Below are positions 1-10,911 of a stretch of DNA of 64,000 bases, piece by piece. Under the pieces are notes generated by a model, which was given only the letters and a program-made list of their open reading frames with translations, searched no databases and had not been told where the DNA came from. The position numbers and the translations under genes were made by a program. Every line of letters begins with the position of its first letter. The stretch's first letter is position 1. The DNA comes from Aplidium turbinatum (taxonomy: Eukaryota; Chordata; Ascidiacea; Aplousobranchia; Polyclinidae): NCBI GenBank assembly GCA_918807975.1, contig OU964923.1, forward strand, positions 28,439,235-28,503,234, written 5' to 3'.

Positions 1-538
1 GTCTCACGTACAAATGAAAATGTAGAAGTTCATCAGTACGTTTCAGGTCAACATCTTCCGGATACGCTTCCTTTAAAAGTTCTACTCGTACAATTTCTGC
101 CTTAGTTGCTTTCAGATTAGCAAAAAAGAGGAACATTTCTGCAATGTCACTGTACACATTAGCTCTTCTTAAATTGGCTTCAAGTGCGTCGAGCATAGGG
201 ATAAAGGGATTTATTTTAAACCTTTCCTTTGAAGAGAGTTCACTTAAAGCGTCAGGTGCATTCCTTTGTCTCCAAGTGACAGCTCTGTAGTTAATATTCG
301 GCAAGGTTACTTTTGCTTGCTGATCAAACTCATCTCTAATGTCGCTTAGAAAGTCTGTCAAACCAGTTTTGTATAAAATTTTCTACTCTGAAAAACTTGA
401 TATATCTATACTTTAGGTAGAGTTTAAACTTGTCAAGTTTTTAAAAGAAATACAAAATTCGAAACCGAATTTCGAGGGCCCCTGGACGTTGAGGCCCTAG
501 GCTTCAGCCTGCCTAGCCTATTGGTAAATCCGGCCCTG
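1..538 (-). mobile_element. hAT (DUF4371/ZMYM1-like) transposon end with transposase fragment, runs off left edge
   Basis: The minus strand between about 370 and 1 has an open frame encoding part of a hAT transposase of the DUF4371 / zinc-finger-MYM-like group: a stretch rich in acidic and aromatic residues with YRAVTWRQRN, INPFIPMLDALEANLRR and LLKEAYPEDVDL, the usual layout before the C-terminal dimerisation domain. The outer end reads CAGGGCCGGATTTACC on the minus strand, ending at 538, a hAT-style terminal repeat. Only about 170 bp separate this end from mid-transposase sequence, so the N-terminal part is missing and this is an internally deleted copy. The other end lies outside the window. 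Confidence 0.7.
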
Positions 539-1223
539 GTCACACCCAAGGCCGAGGTTAATTACAGTAGTACGGTACTGAAAAAGTCGCAAAATTTGCA
601 ATTAGTTTTATACTTTTTATTTATAATAAATAAAAATAAACTTTGAACTGCATCATTTTTTACCAAATTTTTGTCTGGTTCATGGAGTTTTTATTCGTTT
701 TACTAAGTATTTTCAAGTTTTACTGCATTATGTCAATGTTTATTGCACTATTTACCCATCTGGCAACCTTGATACTGTTGTCTGCTTTCAAAAACGTTCA
801 GAGGTTTGCGGTCAGACAAACCACTCCATACTCAGACGCAAGTCTTGGTCTGGTTGATTTGCTGCACTAAACCACTTTACATGACCAAAGTCGGCTAGAG
901 TCCAGATTTTTTAACACGCCATTCTAGACTTTTGAAACATCTAAAATTGAGTCAAAGAAAGGAAACATTTCTTTAAAATTCACACATGGTAATTGTGAAC
1001 AAAGTTAAATCATTTTTTATTATACGTCAACAAAGTACACGGAAGTTGACTTCTTTATTATGACCAACACAGAAAACTTTTTCAATTTTGAAATGGCAAC
1101 GCTGACCAGATTAGATGGTCACTTTAAATCGTCTTTTGTTGGACACATTTTATATTAACAGTGGCTTAATGTTAGTAGTTACCACTAACTACTTCGTACC
1201 TAGTAAGTAAACTTCAATTTTAA

Positions 1224-1328
1224 AGTGATCTTGATCTTATGGTTTTTCAAGATCAAGATCACACAAAAAAAGTGATCTTAGATCAAGATCACCAAAAAAA
1301 AAAAGTGATCTTCAAGATCAAGATCACG
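1224..1328. repeat. GATC-rich palindromic cluster
   Basis: Four alternating copies of GTGATCTTGATCTT and its reverse complement AAGATCAAGATCAC sit close together, separated by short A-runs, and can fold into nested hairpins. This looks like the subterminal part of a small inverted-repeat element; I could not define its outer ends. No protein is supported here; the short frame across it is a by-product of the repeat. Confidence 0.5.
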
Positions 1329-1924
1329 CCCATCTCTGGGTATGCAACACACAGAGATGTACGTATACGCCGCAAATTCTACGCCGTTGACTTTTTAACA
1401 TTTAAGCCTGGTCTACACTACAAAATATTTTGAGCTGAGCGTGGCTCATTCTTTGTTTATTTAACACAAAGCTTCTCTCGGCAACAGCGCCGCCTTCGGC
1501 CTGAAAATGTCTGGTCATCGCGAGCTTTTTTTACGCTCTGGAGAGACTCGCTTGACCAAAGGTTCTGGCGCAAAATTTAGTTTGAGCTCAGGTCTTGGCA
1601 TTTTGTGGAACTTTGGTAGAAAGGCAGTTTCAGTTTTCTGGAAGGATGGTACTCTGTTTCAGTTAATAGGTTAGTTGGTGTGTGTAGATAAAAATTAAGA
1701 GGTTAGGTTTAAAAAAGTCTTACATAGGCCTACTTAACTGTTAGTTTGGTTAAGGTGGCACTTCACTAGGCTTCTGGTATGATTAAAGTTAGCCTTCCAG
1801 TGAGTATGGTAGTCCTACCTCTTAGACTGATTTAAATTATCTTTAGCTGTTGGTCAGGTTCGTTTTTTGTTTTTCATATCTTTATCCTGCATTGCGGGAA
1901 AGCGAACTTGAGCGCTATGCATCG

Positions 1925-2097
1925 GTGTACGTCTTCCGACGTACATCTGACCCATGCTGCAGCCGACGGCAATGTCTGTTTCTGGTTGTCTACTCTACTT
2001 ATAACTTAAATTTGGTACTACCCATTACTCGAAATCGATCACTGGGTAGAGGCAATTATCGTAAAGTTTCTTGCCCAGTGAAACAACAGCAAGTGCG
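1925..2097 (-). mobile_element. tRNA-derived SINE, body half (interrupted by a hAT)
   Basis: On the minus strand this continues the tRNA-like head at 4775-4860. Its body carries the CACTGGGCAAGAAACTTTACG / ATTGCCTCTACCCAG type of sequence found in tRNA-derived SINEs. The two halves are separated by a hAT transposon (2098-4766) whose 8-bp target duplication CAAGTGCG lies on both sides, so the SINE was there first. Confidence 0.6.
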
Positions 2098-2314
2098 CAG
2101 GGGCGCCGGAAGCGGGGGGGCGTATGCCCCCCTGCCCTCAATTTTTCTGCAGATGGAGGGACAATGGTACCTTTTTAAAATCATGTAAGCTAGTGCACAT
2201 TTTGCAATAAAGCATTTCTGCTATTCGCTTTTAGCCTAATTACTGTATAATCTTTCATTTCTGCCTCAAAATAATATTTAGGCTACGGCACAAAATTTGC
2301 AACATAGTATAGAC

Positions 2315-3653
2315 CAGGGGTGTGCAACCTTTATTACAGGAGGGCCAGATATAAATAACTGGGTGAAACCGCGGGCCGCACGTTTATTTAATATGTGATT
2401 TCTATAGTAGTTGCAGGCACAAAAAAGTAGTTTTTTTGTTATTCTTATGGTATTATTAGGGGTTGTCTCCTTGCAGAAATAATAAGTTAAGACGCATAAA
2501 TTTCTGAAGAAAACTGTTATTGCAATTTACTTTCACACCGTCTTTAAACGAGTTCGGTGAGAAGTTTGCAGCTGGCTTCTTATCCCGAAGGCTTTTTTCA
2601 AATTTACTTTAGGGAACGTTCAAATATTACGTAACGCCTTCGAGGGGGAGGGGGGGTTTATGCAAAGCGTTACGTTAGCGTCACATAGGGGGGGAGGGGG
2701 TTCAAGCAAAACGTTACGTAACGCTTTCGAGTACGGAATGGTAGTTTTTTGTGCTGAATTCGTAGTGAAAAAGCGTTACATGGGGGAGGGGGGGATTGAA
2801 AAAAGCGTTACGTTGGCGTTACATGGGGGAGGGGGGGGTCAAAAATTCGGAAAAAAAGCGTTACGTAATATTTGAACGTTCCCTTAGTGGAAATGCTGGC
2901 AATTCGAAGTCCATTTTCTAAGTGTTCATCTGTCAGAACCGATCGATAGGGAGATTTCATGACGCCCATTTTAGAAAAAAAATTGTTTGCACAAATACGT
3001 TGAGCCAGAAAGAGCCATTTTTGAAGCAATCGATTTTTTCCAATGTGGAAAGTCATCTTGGTTGATATTTTTTCGGTAAAAATCGCCAAGATTCATTTCT
3101 AAATAGCCTACTTTGCTTTCAAATCCGTTTTCTCTTGAAGATCAATCAGTTCAAGCTGGATATCAGATGGTGCTTTGTTAATGTCTGTGTCAAATGGCGA
3201 AGAGAATATACCAAACAAATATTCATGAGATTTGAAGTCCTTGAAGAGCCAAAAATTCATACAACAATTTTTCAAATTTAGTTTTCTTCTCAGGATGCAT
3301 TCCATAGTCTCTCAAGGTAGGAATGTGGAAAAGATTTCCTATCTGTATGTGAGCTTTCCAAAGTCATAATTTGTTCATAAAGCCTTTTATGTGACCATAC
3401 ATTTTTACGTTCCAGTTAATTAAACACAATGGATTGGCGGTGGCCTCTGGGAGATTTCTAAAATGGTTAACAGAAGGTGCGAAATCTATAATAATCCACT
3501 CCACAATGAATTGTTCGCACGTACTAGACTAAACTAAATTATAAACACGTTTCGCAGGCCTCATACAATTCAAAATTAGCACATCTTTGCGGGCCGCACA
3601 ATTTTTCTTCGCGGGCCGCATTTGGCCCGCGGGCCGCACGTTGCACACCTCTG
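2315..3653 (-). mobile_element. hAT transposon (EPM2AIP1/GTF2IRD2-like transposase remnant), nested
   Basis: The left end is CAGGGGTGTGCAACCTTT and the right end is its near complement TTGCACACCTCTG, with exact 8-bp duplications GTATAGAC (2307-2314 and 3654-3661). The minus strand carries C-terminal transposase pieces: 3305-3108 with DFKSHEYLFGIFSSPFD and IQLELIDLQEK, and about 3020-2890 with YRSVLTDEHLENGLRIAS, both typical of this hAT branch. Frame breaks and a MITE insertion (2612-2883) leave it inactive. It lies inside the hAT at 2098-4766. Confidence 0.85.
2612..2883. mobile_element. Harbinger-like MITE with TTA target duplication
   Basis: A 272-bp element has near-perfect terminal inverted repeats starting GGGAACGTTCAAATATTACG and is flanked by TTA on both sides (2609-2611 and 2884-2886). 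A 3-bp TTA/TWA duplication is the habit of PIF/Harbinger elements. The inside is G-rich, with repeats of GCGTTACGT and runs of GGGGGAGGGG. It has no coding capacity and is the innermost member of a four-layer nest. Confidence 0.75.
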
Positions 3654-4774
3654 GTATAGACCTTAAAACTCGTTTTTTTTTTTGGCAGCCATCGTGGCCT
3701 ACCGGGAGCTCCTTCTCTGCGGCCAAATCTGCGTGCCTGGAGGCCAAAATACAAAATAACGATAGCACAAGTAAATAGAATTAAACTTGCAACAATGCTA
3801 AAATGATGACTTATAGCGTTGTTGAAGTCTGGACCTGGGCGACGTCCTACAATAGAATCGTTGCACCACGCAATAACTGTTTTATCGGGATTGTAATCTA
3901 GTACTGCGGGACCATCTAACGACACTCGCACGAGTGTCTCCAATGTGGCTGATTAGAAGTTCGCCACTCCCCTGGAATTCTTTTTAGCAACGAAAAACAA
4001 CGTTCGACATGTGTTGACGATGACAGCAAGGTAATAAAATAAGTATTTCAATGATGTGAAGGACATTACTAAAAGAAGCATGATTTTTGCAAAATATGAT
4101 CAAAAAATGTTTTCCCCTGGGATGTCAACTAACCTAGTTCTCCTTTTTAACAACGATTCAATGTCCGCCCACATCAAATCGACATAAAAACGACAATATT
4201 GCCAGCCGATGTAAATTAGCACTTCGGATTAAGACTTTGTTAAAATAAACGTCGGGAATTACAAACAAGACTGACAGCGCTGGTGATCGCAGCTGGATAT
4301 ATTCCATCAATAACAAACATTCCCGCACAATGCAACAGTGGCGATTATGACGCGCTGACCTAATTTAGCGTCACTCTTTGATACCGGTACTACATATTTT
4401 CGACAGTTAATCCACGATCATTCTATTACGAAATTAAATAATTGGCTAGAAGAGACCGGCGGCCAAACTTGGCCGATTGAGGAGGTAGCAACGGCGGTCA
4501 TTCAAGCACTACTTAGCGGCCATGGCCGCAGGCTGCTTTAAGGCTTGACAGTAGGTTACATCATTAATTATAACATAGCATGATGCCCTTCTTTGTATAC
4601 CGGACACTTGTAGGCTATTATAACTCAATACATAGTGAGCTGATAGATTAGCATTATCGTTATATCTTATCTTAAAACTTGAAAAAAAATTGGCCTTTTA
4701 GTAAACAAAAGTGCCCTTTTTTCGTAATCTTGCCCCCCCCAGTCAAAAATCGTTCCGGCGCCCCTGCAAGTGCG

Positions 4775-4860
4775 GGTGGCTGGAGTCGAACATACAGGCT
4801 CTCGACTGCGAGCCTAACGCGCTAACCACTCAGCCACTGCTGTTCAGGTAGCAGTTTACC
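4775..4860 (-). mobile_element. tRNA-derived SINE, tRNA-like head
   Basis: The minus strand reads GTGGCTGAGTGGTTAGCGCG (A-box-like) and TGTTCGACTCC (B-box-like), a degenerate tRNA promoter. It does not fold as a proper tRNA, and it continues after the hAT insertion into a SINE body at 2097-1925, so it is a retroposon head rather than a tRNA gene. Confidence 0.6.
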
Positions 4861-5194
4861 AGGCTTTTGGTCAAACTTGGGTTGACCTACCTGCTAGCCT
4901 TGCATTGATTGCAGGGTTCAACTCTACAAGTTTTAGGATAGCTCTAGGTCTACAATACTATTCTGGATTATTTTCAGTTGACCTATTACGCTGTGTCAGT
5001 ACAATAATGAATGCGTTTGATTGATAAGTTTGAATCAATTGAAGGCGACTTTCCAGTCAGATGACGTAACCAAGCAGAAAGTGACGTTGTTAGCGCTTGA
5101 ATGCACACGGTCGCAAGATTAAATTTGCCAGTGTAGACAGTTTTTAGTCAGTCGCAAGGGTCATTTTTGCGTCACTAAAGAGTATTTCCTAGTG

Positions 5195-5353
5195 TCATTT
5201 TAGATAAAAGTAGCGATAGCGCGCGTTACTTTGGTCCGAGTAGCGGGTAACGCGCTACTTTTGTAAATTGGTAGCGTATAGCACGCCCTATATTGGTCCA
5301 AGTAGCGGTAGCGGATGGCGCGCTACATTAAAAGTGGCGGGTGCCCACCTCTG
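5195..5353. mobile_element. solo hAT end (GCCCACCTCTG type)
   Basis: Repeated GTAGCG / GCGCGCTAC subterminal words end in GCCCACCTCTG at 5353, the complement of the CAGAGGTGGGC start used by another hAT at 60943. No matching left end was found nearby, so this is a fragment. Confidence 0.5.
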
Positions 5354-5549
5354 CAACTTACCAAATGTAGCCTGGGCTTGCAGTAATTGAGCCCAGGCTT
5401 GCAGTAATTGAAATTTAGACTAAACTTTTTCGAAATTAGAATTACACAGCAACACAGTCTCAATTACATGAAAACGTGTATCCTATTTAACTACATTCAA
5501 TTACAATTGTAATTAATCCAACTCTGGTGATAGCAAAGATATTGAAAAG

Positions 5550-5555
5550 TTTATT
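5550..5555 (-). terminator. candidate polyadenylation signal for ALKBH4
   Basis: On the minus strand this reads AATAAA, about 110 nt downstream of the ALKBH4 stop codon. Position and sequence fit a cleavage/polyadenylation signal; there is no transcript evidence. Confidence 0.45.
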
Positions 5556-5663
5556 GCTAAGGCCTTAAACTACTGTTTTAGAAAGCTGCTTAAAAAAGCA
5601 CATAGATGAAACTCGTATGAAATGAAATGGTAATTTCGTGTATAACAACATCGCTGCGATAAA

Positions 5664-8600
5664 TCATAAAACAACATTTCCTTTAAAAGAGGAAGCAATT
5701 TCTATGAGCTGTTTTCCGACATCTTCGTTTTCTCCACTAGGTTTGAAGAGAGATGACAGTTCACGAAAAGTGCAGCAACATCGCTTTGCTGTGATGTCTT
5801 TTCTGAAAAAGAAAGTGTTTGAAAGTAAAGTGCAGATAACAAGCGTAACGCTCTGGAAATAAGTCCCAATATTGCGATTGAAATATACTTAAAAATATTT
5901 CAAAAAAGTTATTGTTTTAGCAAATAAAAATTACGATAAATCGAAACATCACGTACTTCGCCTAAGGGAAGGTTAGCATTCAGTTATGACCTATTTCCAA
6001 ATGAACAAATTGAAATTTTTTTTCTTCAGTTTTTGCATTTTTGTTCTGAAGCAAATAGGACACAAAAATAGGCTACACATAACCTACCAAGTGGTCAATT
6101 TAGCACAATTCTACTACAAGTAAATTGAAGTCAAGTCTACACTCTAGAATTATCCATTACAGATAGAGATATACGACAGCGTTCACACCAAAAGATGAAG
6201 AATACGTTGCAATAACATTCTTGCAGACAGTTTACTTTTGCTACAACACAAAGCTCCAATGTCAGTATGTATTACGTTATGTTGAAATTACTGCCACTAA
6301 AGCTTTTCTCGTTTTCCCAATTGCCACATATGGATGTGAAATTTGGACATGCAAAAAACGTGAAGTTAAAAAGTTTTGAAATGTGGTGTCACAGAAGGCT
6401 ATTACGTATCAGCTGGATGGAAAGAAAAACAAATAAATTTGCTTCCCAAAAAATAAACGATAAATGGAGTCTGATAAACAACATTAACCTTAGAAAATTT
6501 AGATATTTCGGACACATTGCAAGAAGCAACTCGTTGGAAAATGCAATGTAAACTGGGATGGTGCAAGGCAAACGAACAAAAGGACGACAAAAAATGAAAT
6601 ATTTTGACAATATCAAGCAAATTACAGGAATAAAAAGCATGCCGGAAGCACTAATAAAAACAAAAGACAGAACAAAATGGAGGCAGTTCATAAGGGAGAT
6701 CACAGCTGATCAAACATGATCAATCTGTTGAAGAAGAAAGCTTTAAAATTTCCTGTTTCAAGACAATATCCTTTGAAACATCACACCTACCTTTCAATTG
6801 CATGCTTCCATTGGTGGCGCGCGGGACCACTTAAAATAACCAACGAACGACGTTTCAAAGGAATTTTTACTTTAACGTTGCTTTTGATTAAGTTTTCAAA
6901 CTTTTCTATTGGCTGTTCATTATCAAGGTGGCACCGGATATTGTCCTCAACTGTATTGTTGTTCGATTCAAGCTTGCAGAATTTTCCACTGCTTGTGGTC
7001 ATTGTGAACCAAGTATCGGAAAGCAAATTCAAAGTTACTAAACGCTCTCCCCAAAGCCAGTCGTCGTCAAAATGCGCTTCAATTTGTGACCCTCTTTCAG
7101 GAACGTATTCTAGATTACATTGTTCCACTACGTCAAAATCTCTAAGGTGGTCGCTGCTTCTCATTCGTTCTATAATATTTCGCATATATGAAGGAAGTCC
7201 TGAGAAAGATGAAAGTTTAACTTTGCGTTTCTTAAAATTTACTTTAGGTCCATAATCCTGCTTCCTTCTCCCCGACTGGGAACTCTTCCAAGGAGAAGAA
7301 TCTATTGAAGTTACAAGATTTAGTTCTTCAATTTGAGTAATGAATTCATCCAAGATAGTAACTCCAGAAAATTGAAATCCAACATAACTTTGAACATTAC
7401 TGACTGTCTCTTGCTCACAAGGTTTTCGTTCAAATGCACTGAGACATAAACCCGTTTCTTTTGAGTAGTAAAATATCTTTTGAATCTGCAAAAAAACACA
7501 CAATTAGGATCGAAAAAGAACATTTTTGTTGTAGTTATATAATGATGATTTTGATATTAACTTGTAAAATTATGTTTTTTGCGTCATTTTAAAACGGTTA
7601 CCAACAGCTGGAGTGCCAATACTGCTGGAAAATTGTGCGCAAATATTATTAATAGCTAATAGGTAGGCCTACTACTGCGAAAAGTAAGCATCATTGTAGT
7701 GTAGGTTAAGCCTATTCACAAACGCACTGTCAAAACAATTGTTGATTATGGCCATGCTGAAAGTCACAAGACCATTCAATGACGTGTACGCTTAAATACA
7801 GTAGCTGAGTTGTAACAGTTAGACAATTAGACACACAACCGATTATGTTTTTCCAACTATAAAGATACATAAAATAAAGTAAACAATATCACACCAAATC
7901 AGAAGAATCGGTTTATTTAAATACAGAGCTTTCGCCACACAAGTGTGGCTTCATCAGTATAAACTGCAACAATAATAAAGAATGATATACTATTAAGATG
8001 GTTATAAAATTTAATAAAAGTGGTAAAAAAGTAGATAATATAGTAAAGAAATAGAAAAGATCAAATATTATACATAACTATAAGACTTTAGGTCAATACA
8101 CTAGATAATAAGATGATAATCAACATGTAAAAATTCAAATCTATTAAAATTGTAATTAGAGAGAACTTTAGAGAAAATTGGAGAGAACTTTTAACTATAA
8201 AACTAGTTTCTACGTATTGTCGCTCCTATCATTTGTCTGACTTGTCTGACTTCTAACGATGACATAGCCTACACTATTTATTATCGTGATAGCAAGGAAT
8301 GAAAACAAACTGAACTGCTAATTCAAAGAATATTGAGATGCAAACAAACTGAACCGCTAATTTAAACAGAACTAAATTCTAAGAATGTTGAGATGCAATG
8401 ACATTGGCATAGCAACGATAGGTTAAAAGTAAAAATGCATTTCAATAATGATGTCATAATGAAAATTTATATTAGAAATGAATTAAAAATGAACAAGGGA
8501 GTAGTAAAGAAAAAAACGTATTGAAGTGTTTAAATCAATTAGTGAAAGAAAAGAACATCTAAATCTAAAACGAGAGAATTAGGAAAATAGACAAAACAAG

Positions 8601-10911
8601 AAGGTCTAAAAAGTAGTTAGTAAAAAGATCGTCAGTAAAAGAGTGATAAGATTGTTTATTCTCTAATGTTTATCCCAGTAGGTTCTTGTGAGTGAAGTGT
8701 TTTAATCCAAAATTGTTCTTTAGTTTTTCTATATTCACACGTTTTGTTAAGTTTATCAATGGCAATGGCGTGAAAATCAACAGTGGTATGATTTTGTTTG
8801 TTGAAATGTGAAGCAACAGCTGTGTTTTTATTGTTTTTGATGTCTCGTAAGTGTTCACTGATTCTGATTTTAAATTTGCGTCCAGTTTCTCCAACGTATT
8901 GTTGGAAACATTTTTGGCAAGTAATTAAATAAATGATGTTAGAAGAATCACAATTAACTGACTGGAAAATATTAAACTGTTTATTTGTAACACTGCTGGA
9001 AAAGTTTTCGCAAGGATTAGAATGAGCACAAGTGGAACAACTTTTTCTGTTACAATGGGTGAAACCAGGTGGGGTCAAGGTGGAATGTAAAGGTTTAAGG
9101 TTAGTTTTGACTAGAAGATCACGAAGAGTAGGGCATCTTTTGTAAGCAGGAAGTGGAGGATCAGGAAATAAAGTTTTCAAATTTTCATCAATTTTTAAAA
9201 TGTAATCAAATTTATTAAATACTTTTTTGATGTTAGGAAGTGCGGGATGATATGTGGTGACGAATGGTATACGTTTAGAGTTAGTGGTTTTTATTAGACT
9301 TTGTTGCTCAAGAAGACTTTCACGATTCATTGCTTTAGCTTTATTAATGGCATCAGTTATGATTTTAGTTTTGTAATTTCGTGTTTTGAGATGAATGCTT
9401 AAAATTTGGGTGTGTTTATCAAAAAATTGAGTTGTCGAGCATATTCTGCGAAGGCGTAGTGCTAAACTGTATGGAATATTTTTAGTGACGTGAGATGGAT
9501 GGCATGAGGTGGGTAAAAGGTATTGATGTGCATCTGTAGGTTTACAATAAAGTTCTGTTTCAATTTTGTTATTAATAATGTGTACAGTTGTGTCTAGAAA
9601 GTTTATTTCATTTGAAGAGTAGTTTAATGTGAAGCGAATAGTGGGGTGAAGTGAATTGGCAAAATTAAAGAAGTCTAAAAGTGATTGTTCTATCGTTGTC
9701 CAAATGATAAAGATGTCATCAATGTATCTTAAGTAACAGAGTGGCTTGTGTTTTGTAGATTGAAGTAGCTGGTTTTCAAAGTTTGCCATGAAAATGTTAG
9801 CATATTTCGGAGCCATTTTAGTGCCCATGGCTGTGCCTTGAAGTTGTAAGTAGTTTTTAGAATCGAAGGTGAAGTAATTGTTTTTTAAAATGCAATTAAC
9901 AGATTCTTTTAATAATGTAATGAAATCGTTGTTAACATTTGTGCTGTGTAACATTTGGTCTAATGCATTGATACCATCTTCATGCGGAATGTTTGTGTAC
10001 AAAGATATAACATCAAGTGTGACAAGCAATGATCCTGTAGGTATAGATTTGATTTGATTTAAATACGAAAGAAAGTCTGTGGTGTCTTTAATGTGGGAAG
10101 AAATGAAAGATCTGTTCATGAACTTTGAGAGATGAAAGTCAACAAATTCAGATAGTTTTTCAGTTGCTACACCATTACATGATATAATAGGTCTGCCAGG
10201 ATTATTAGGTTTGTGGATTTTTGGTAAAAGGTATAATCGTCCTGGATTGTTATTTTTTGTACAAATTCCTTTGAAGACTTCTTCTGAAATAAAGTTTTTA
10301 TTTTTTAGTTCAGTAGCAATGTTTTTGACTTTTTTAGTGACTTGTGAAGAAAAATCTTTTTGAAGAGGTTTGTAGACTTGGGTATCATTAAGCTGCCTTT
10401 GTCCTTCCTTAATGTAATCATTTCTAGACAAAACACATGTTCCTCCTCCCTTGTCAGCTGGAACAATAATGATGTTTTTACCAAATAAAGTTTGTTTTAT
10501 AAAGATACAGTTGTTTTTTTGTTTGAAAGCATGTGCAGACAGCGTCGATACAAGCTATCAATCTTCATACTTCGCGCAACAACATTTTAAACGGTCTAAC
10601 CAAGGTCTAACACACAGTTTTGACGTGACGTTAGTGGTTGTACATAAGATTGTGCAGACGGATTTTAGTGAGAAATCTTGTAACCTAGCAACGCCACAAA
10701 AAGTTATAGGCTACCGTAAACAGTGAAGTTCTAAAATGATACAACGAATAGTTTGAAGCTGACAAAAGTAGTGTTTTTCTTCAGTGCATACCTTCTCATC
10801 TGATTCCAACGCGGGAACGCATTTCTTGCCACTTTCACACAACAAGCAAGTGCGACAACCTTTGCAAGCACAAGCTTTTGCTGATGGTAGGTTAGGCATG
10901 TCTTTATTCAT
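5664..10911 (-). CDS. ALKBH4: ALKBH4, alkylation-repair homolog 4 (2-oxoglutarate/Fe(II) dioxygenase), three exons
   Basis: Exons on the minus strand: 10911-10792, 7485-6791 and 5802-5664. All junctions are GT-AG; phases are 0 and 2 and the joined frame is 317 aa (human 302). Exon 1 gives the Cys-rich N-terminus (CKGCRTCLLCESGKKC). Exon 2 has SSQSGRRKQDYGPKVNFKK, EQCNLEYVPERGS, the HxD iron motif (H178, D180) and the distal iron ligand H268 in RHQWKHAI. Exon 3 supplies CCCTFRELSSLF to the end. ALKBH4 is known as a demethylase acting on actin and other substrates, needed for actomyosin and cytokinesis. The start is the first Met after an in-frame stop. Intron 1 (3.3 kb) holds a Penelope element, intron 2 a LINE tail. 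Identification is firm; the junctions are my reading. Confidence 0.95.
6267..6718 (+). mobile_element. LINE 3' fragment (non-LTR reverse transcriptase C-terminus) in ALKBH4 intron 2
   Basis: The plus-strand translation shows the C-terminal region shared by many RTE/Jockey-like LINEs: FEMWCHRRLLRISWMERKTN, LRKFRYFGHIARS, then after a stop at 6549 RTKGRQKMKYFDNIKQITGI and RTKWRQFIREI. No polymerase motifs remain, so it is 5' truncated and also interrupted by a stop. It lies antisense to ALKBH4. Confidence 0.75.
7929..7958 (-). ncRNA. hammerhead-ribozyme-like motif of the Penelope element
   Basis: The minus strand reads CTGATGA, then a 7-bp stem GCCACAC / GTGTGGC with a 2-nt loop, then GAAA: the two conserved hammerhead core boxes around stem II. 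Penelope elements are known to carry minimal hammerheads in their terminal repeats. The cleavage triplet and stems I/III were not confirmed, so activity is inferred only. Confidence 0.55.
8656..10547 (-). CDS. Penelope reverse transcriptase with GIY-YIG endonuclease
   Basis: An uninterrupted minus-strand frame of about 630 codons. The first Penelope block, IIIVPADKGGGT, lies just above 10431, so the frame extends beyond any ATG. Next come LYLLPKIHKP with GRPIISC, LVTLDVISLYTNIPH, GTAMGTKMAPKYANIFM, the catalytic YIDD in CYLRYIDDIFIIW, and EINFLDTTV. The C-terminus is a GIY-YIG nuclease: IIYLITCQKCFQQYVGETG, then KIRISEHLRDI, then NHTTVDFHAI. It would copy RNA at a nicked chromosomal site. The frame is open to its stop, so the copy is fairly young, but no proper start is present, as expected after 5' truncation. 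Confidence 0.9.

Larger units (their letters stand above)
2098..4766 (-). mobile_element. hAT DNA transposon with 8-bp target duplication
   Basis: The ends are CAGGGGCGCCGGAA on the left and its complement TTCCGGCGCCCCTG on the right, flanked by exact 8-bp duplications CAAGTGCG (2090-2097 and 4767-4774), diagnostic of hAT insertion. It contains another hAT (2315-3653). A minus-strand frame around 3943-3840 with NPDKTVIAW and GRRPGPDFN may be transposase remnant, but this match is weak. No intact transposase remains. It inserted into a tRNA-derived SINE. Confidence 0.85.
7850..10550 (-). mobile_element. Penelope-like element in ALKBH4 intron 1
   Basis: This covers the open frame at 8656 to about 10547 plus about 0.8 kb of 3' flank ending in a hammerhead-like hairpin near 7930-7957. 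It is 5' truncated near 10547, where the frame meets a stop and unrelated sequence. It has the same orientation as the host gene and sits wholly inside the intron 10791-7486. The exact ends and any target duplication were not resolved. Confidence 0.85.

Noticed and set aside
3529-3943. Overlapping minus-strand frames with a hydrophobic stretch, as a membrane protein
   Set aside because: They cross the edge of the inner hAT (3653) and its target duplication, so they are accidental frames over transposon ends.
6716-7255. Plus-strand 179-codon frame
   Set aside because: Antisense shadow of ALKBH4 exon 2.
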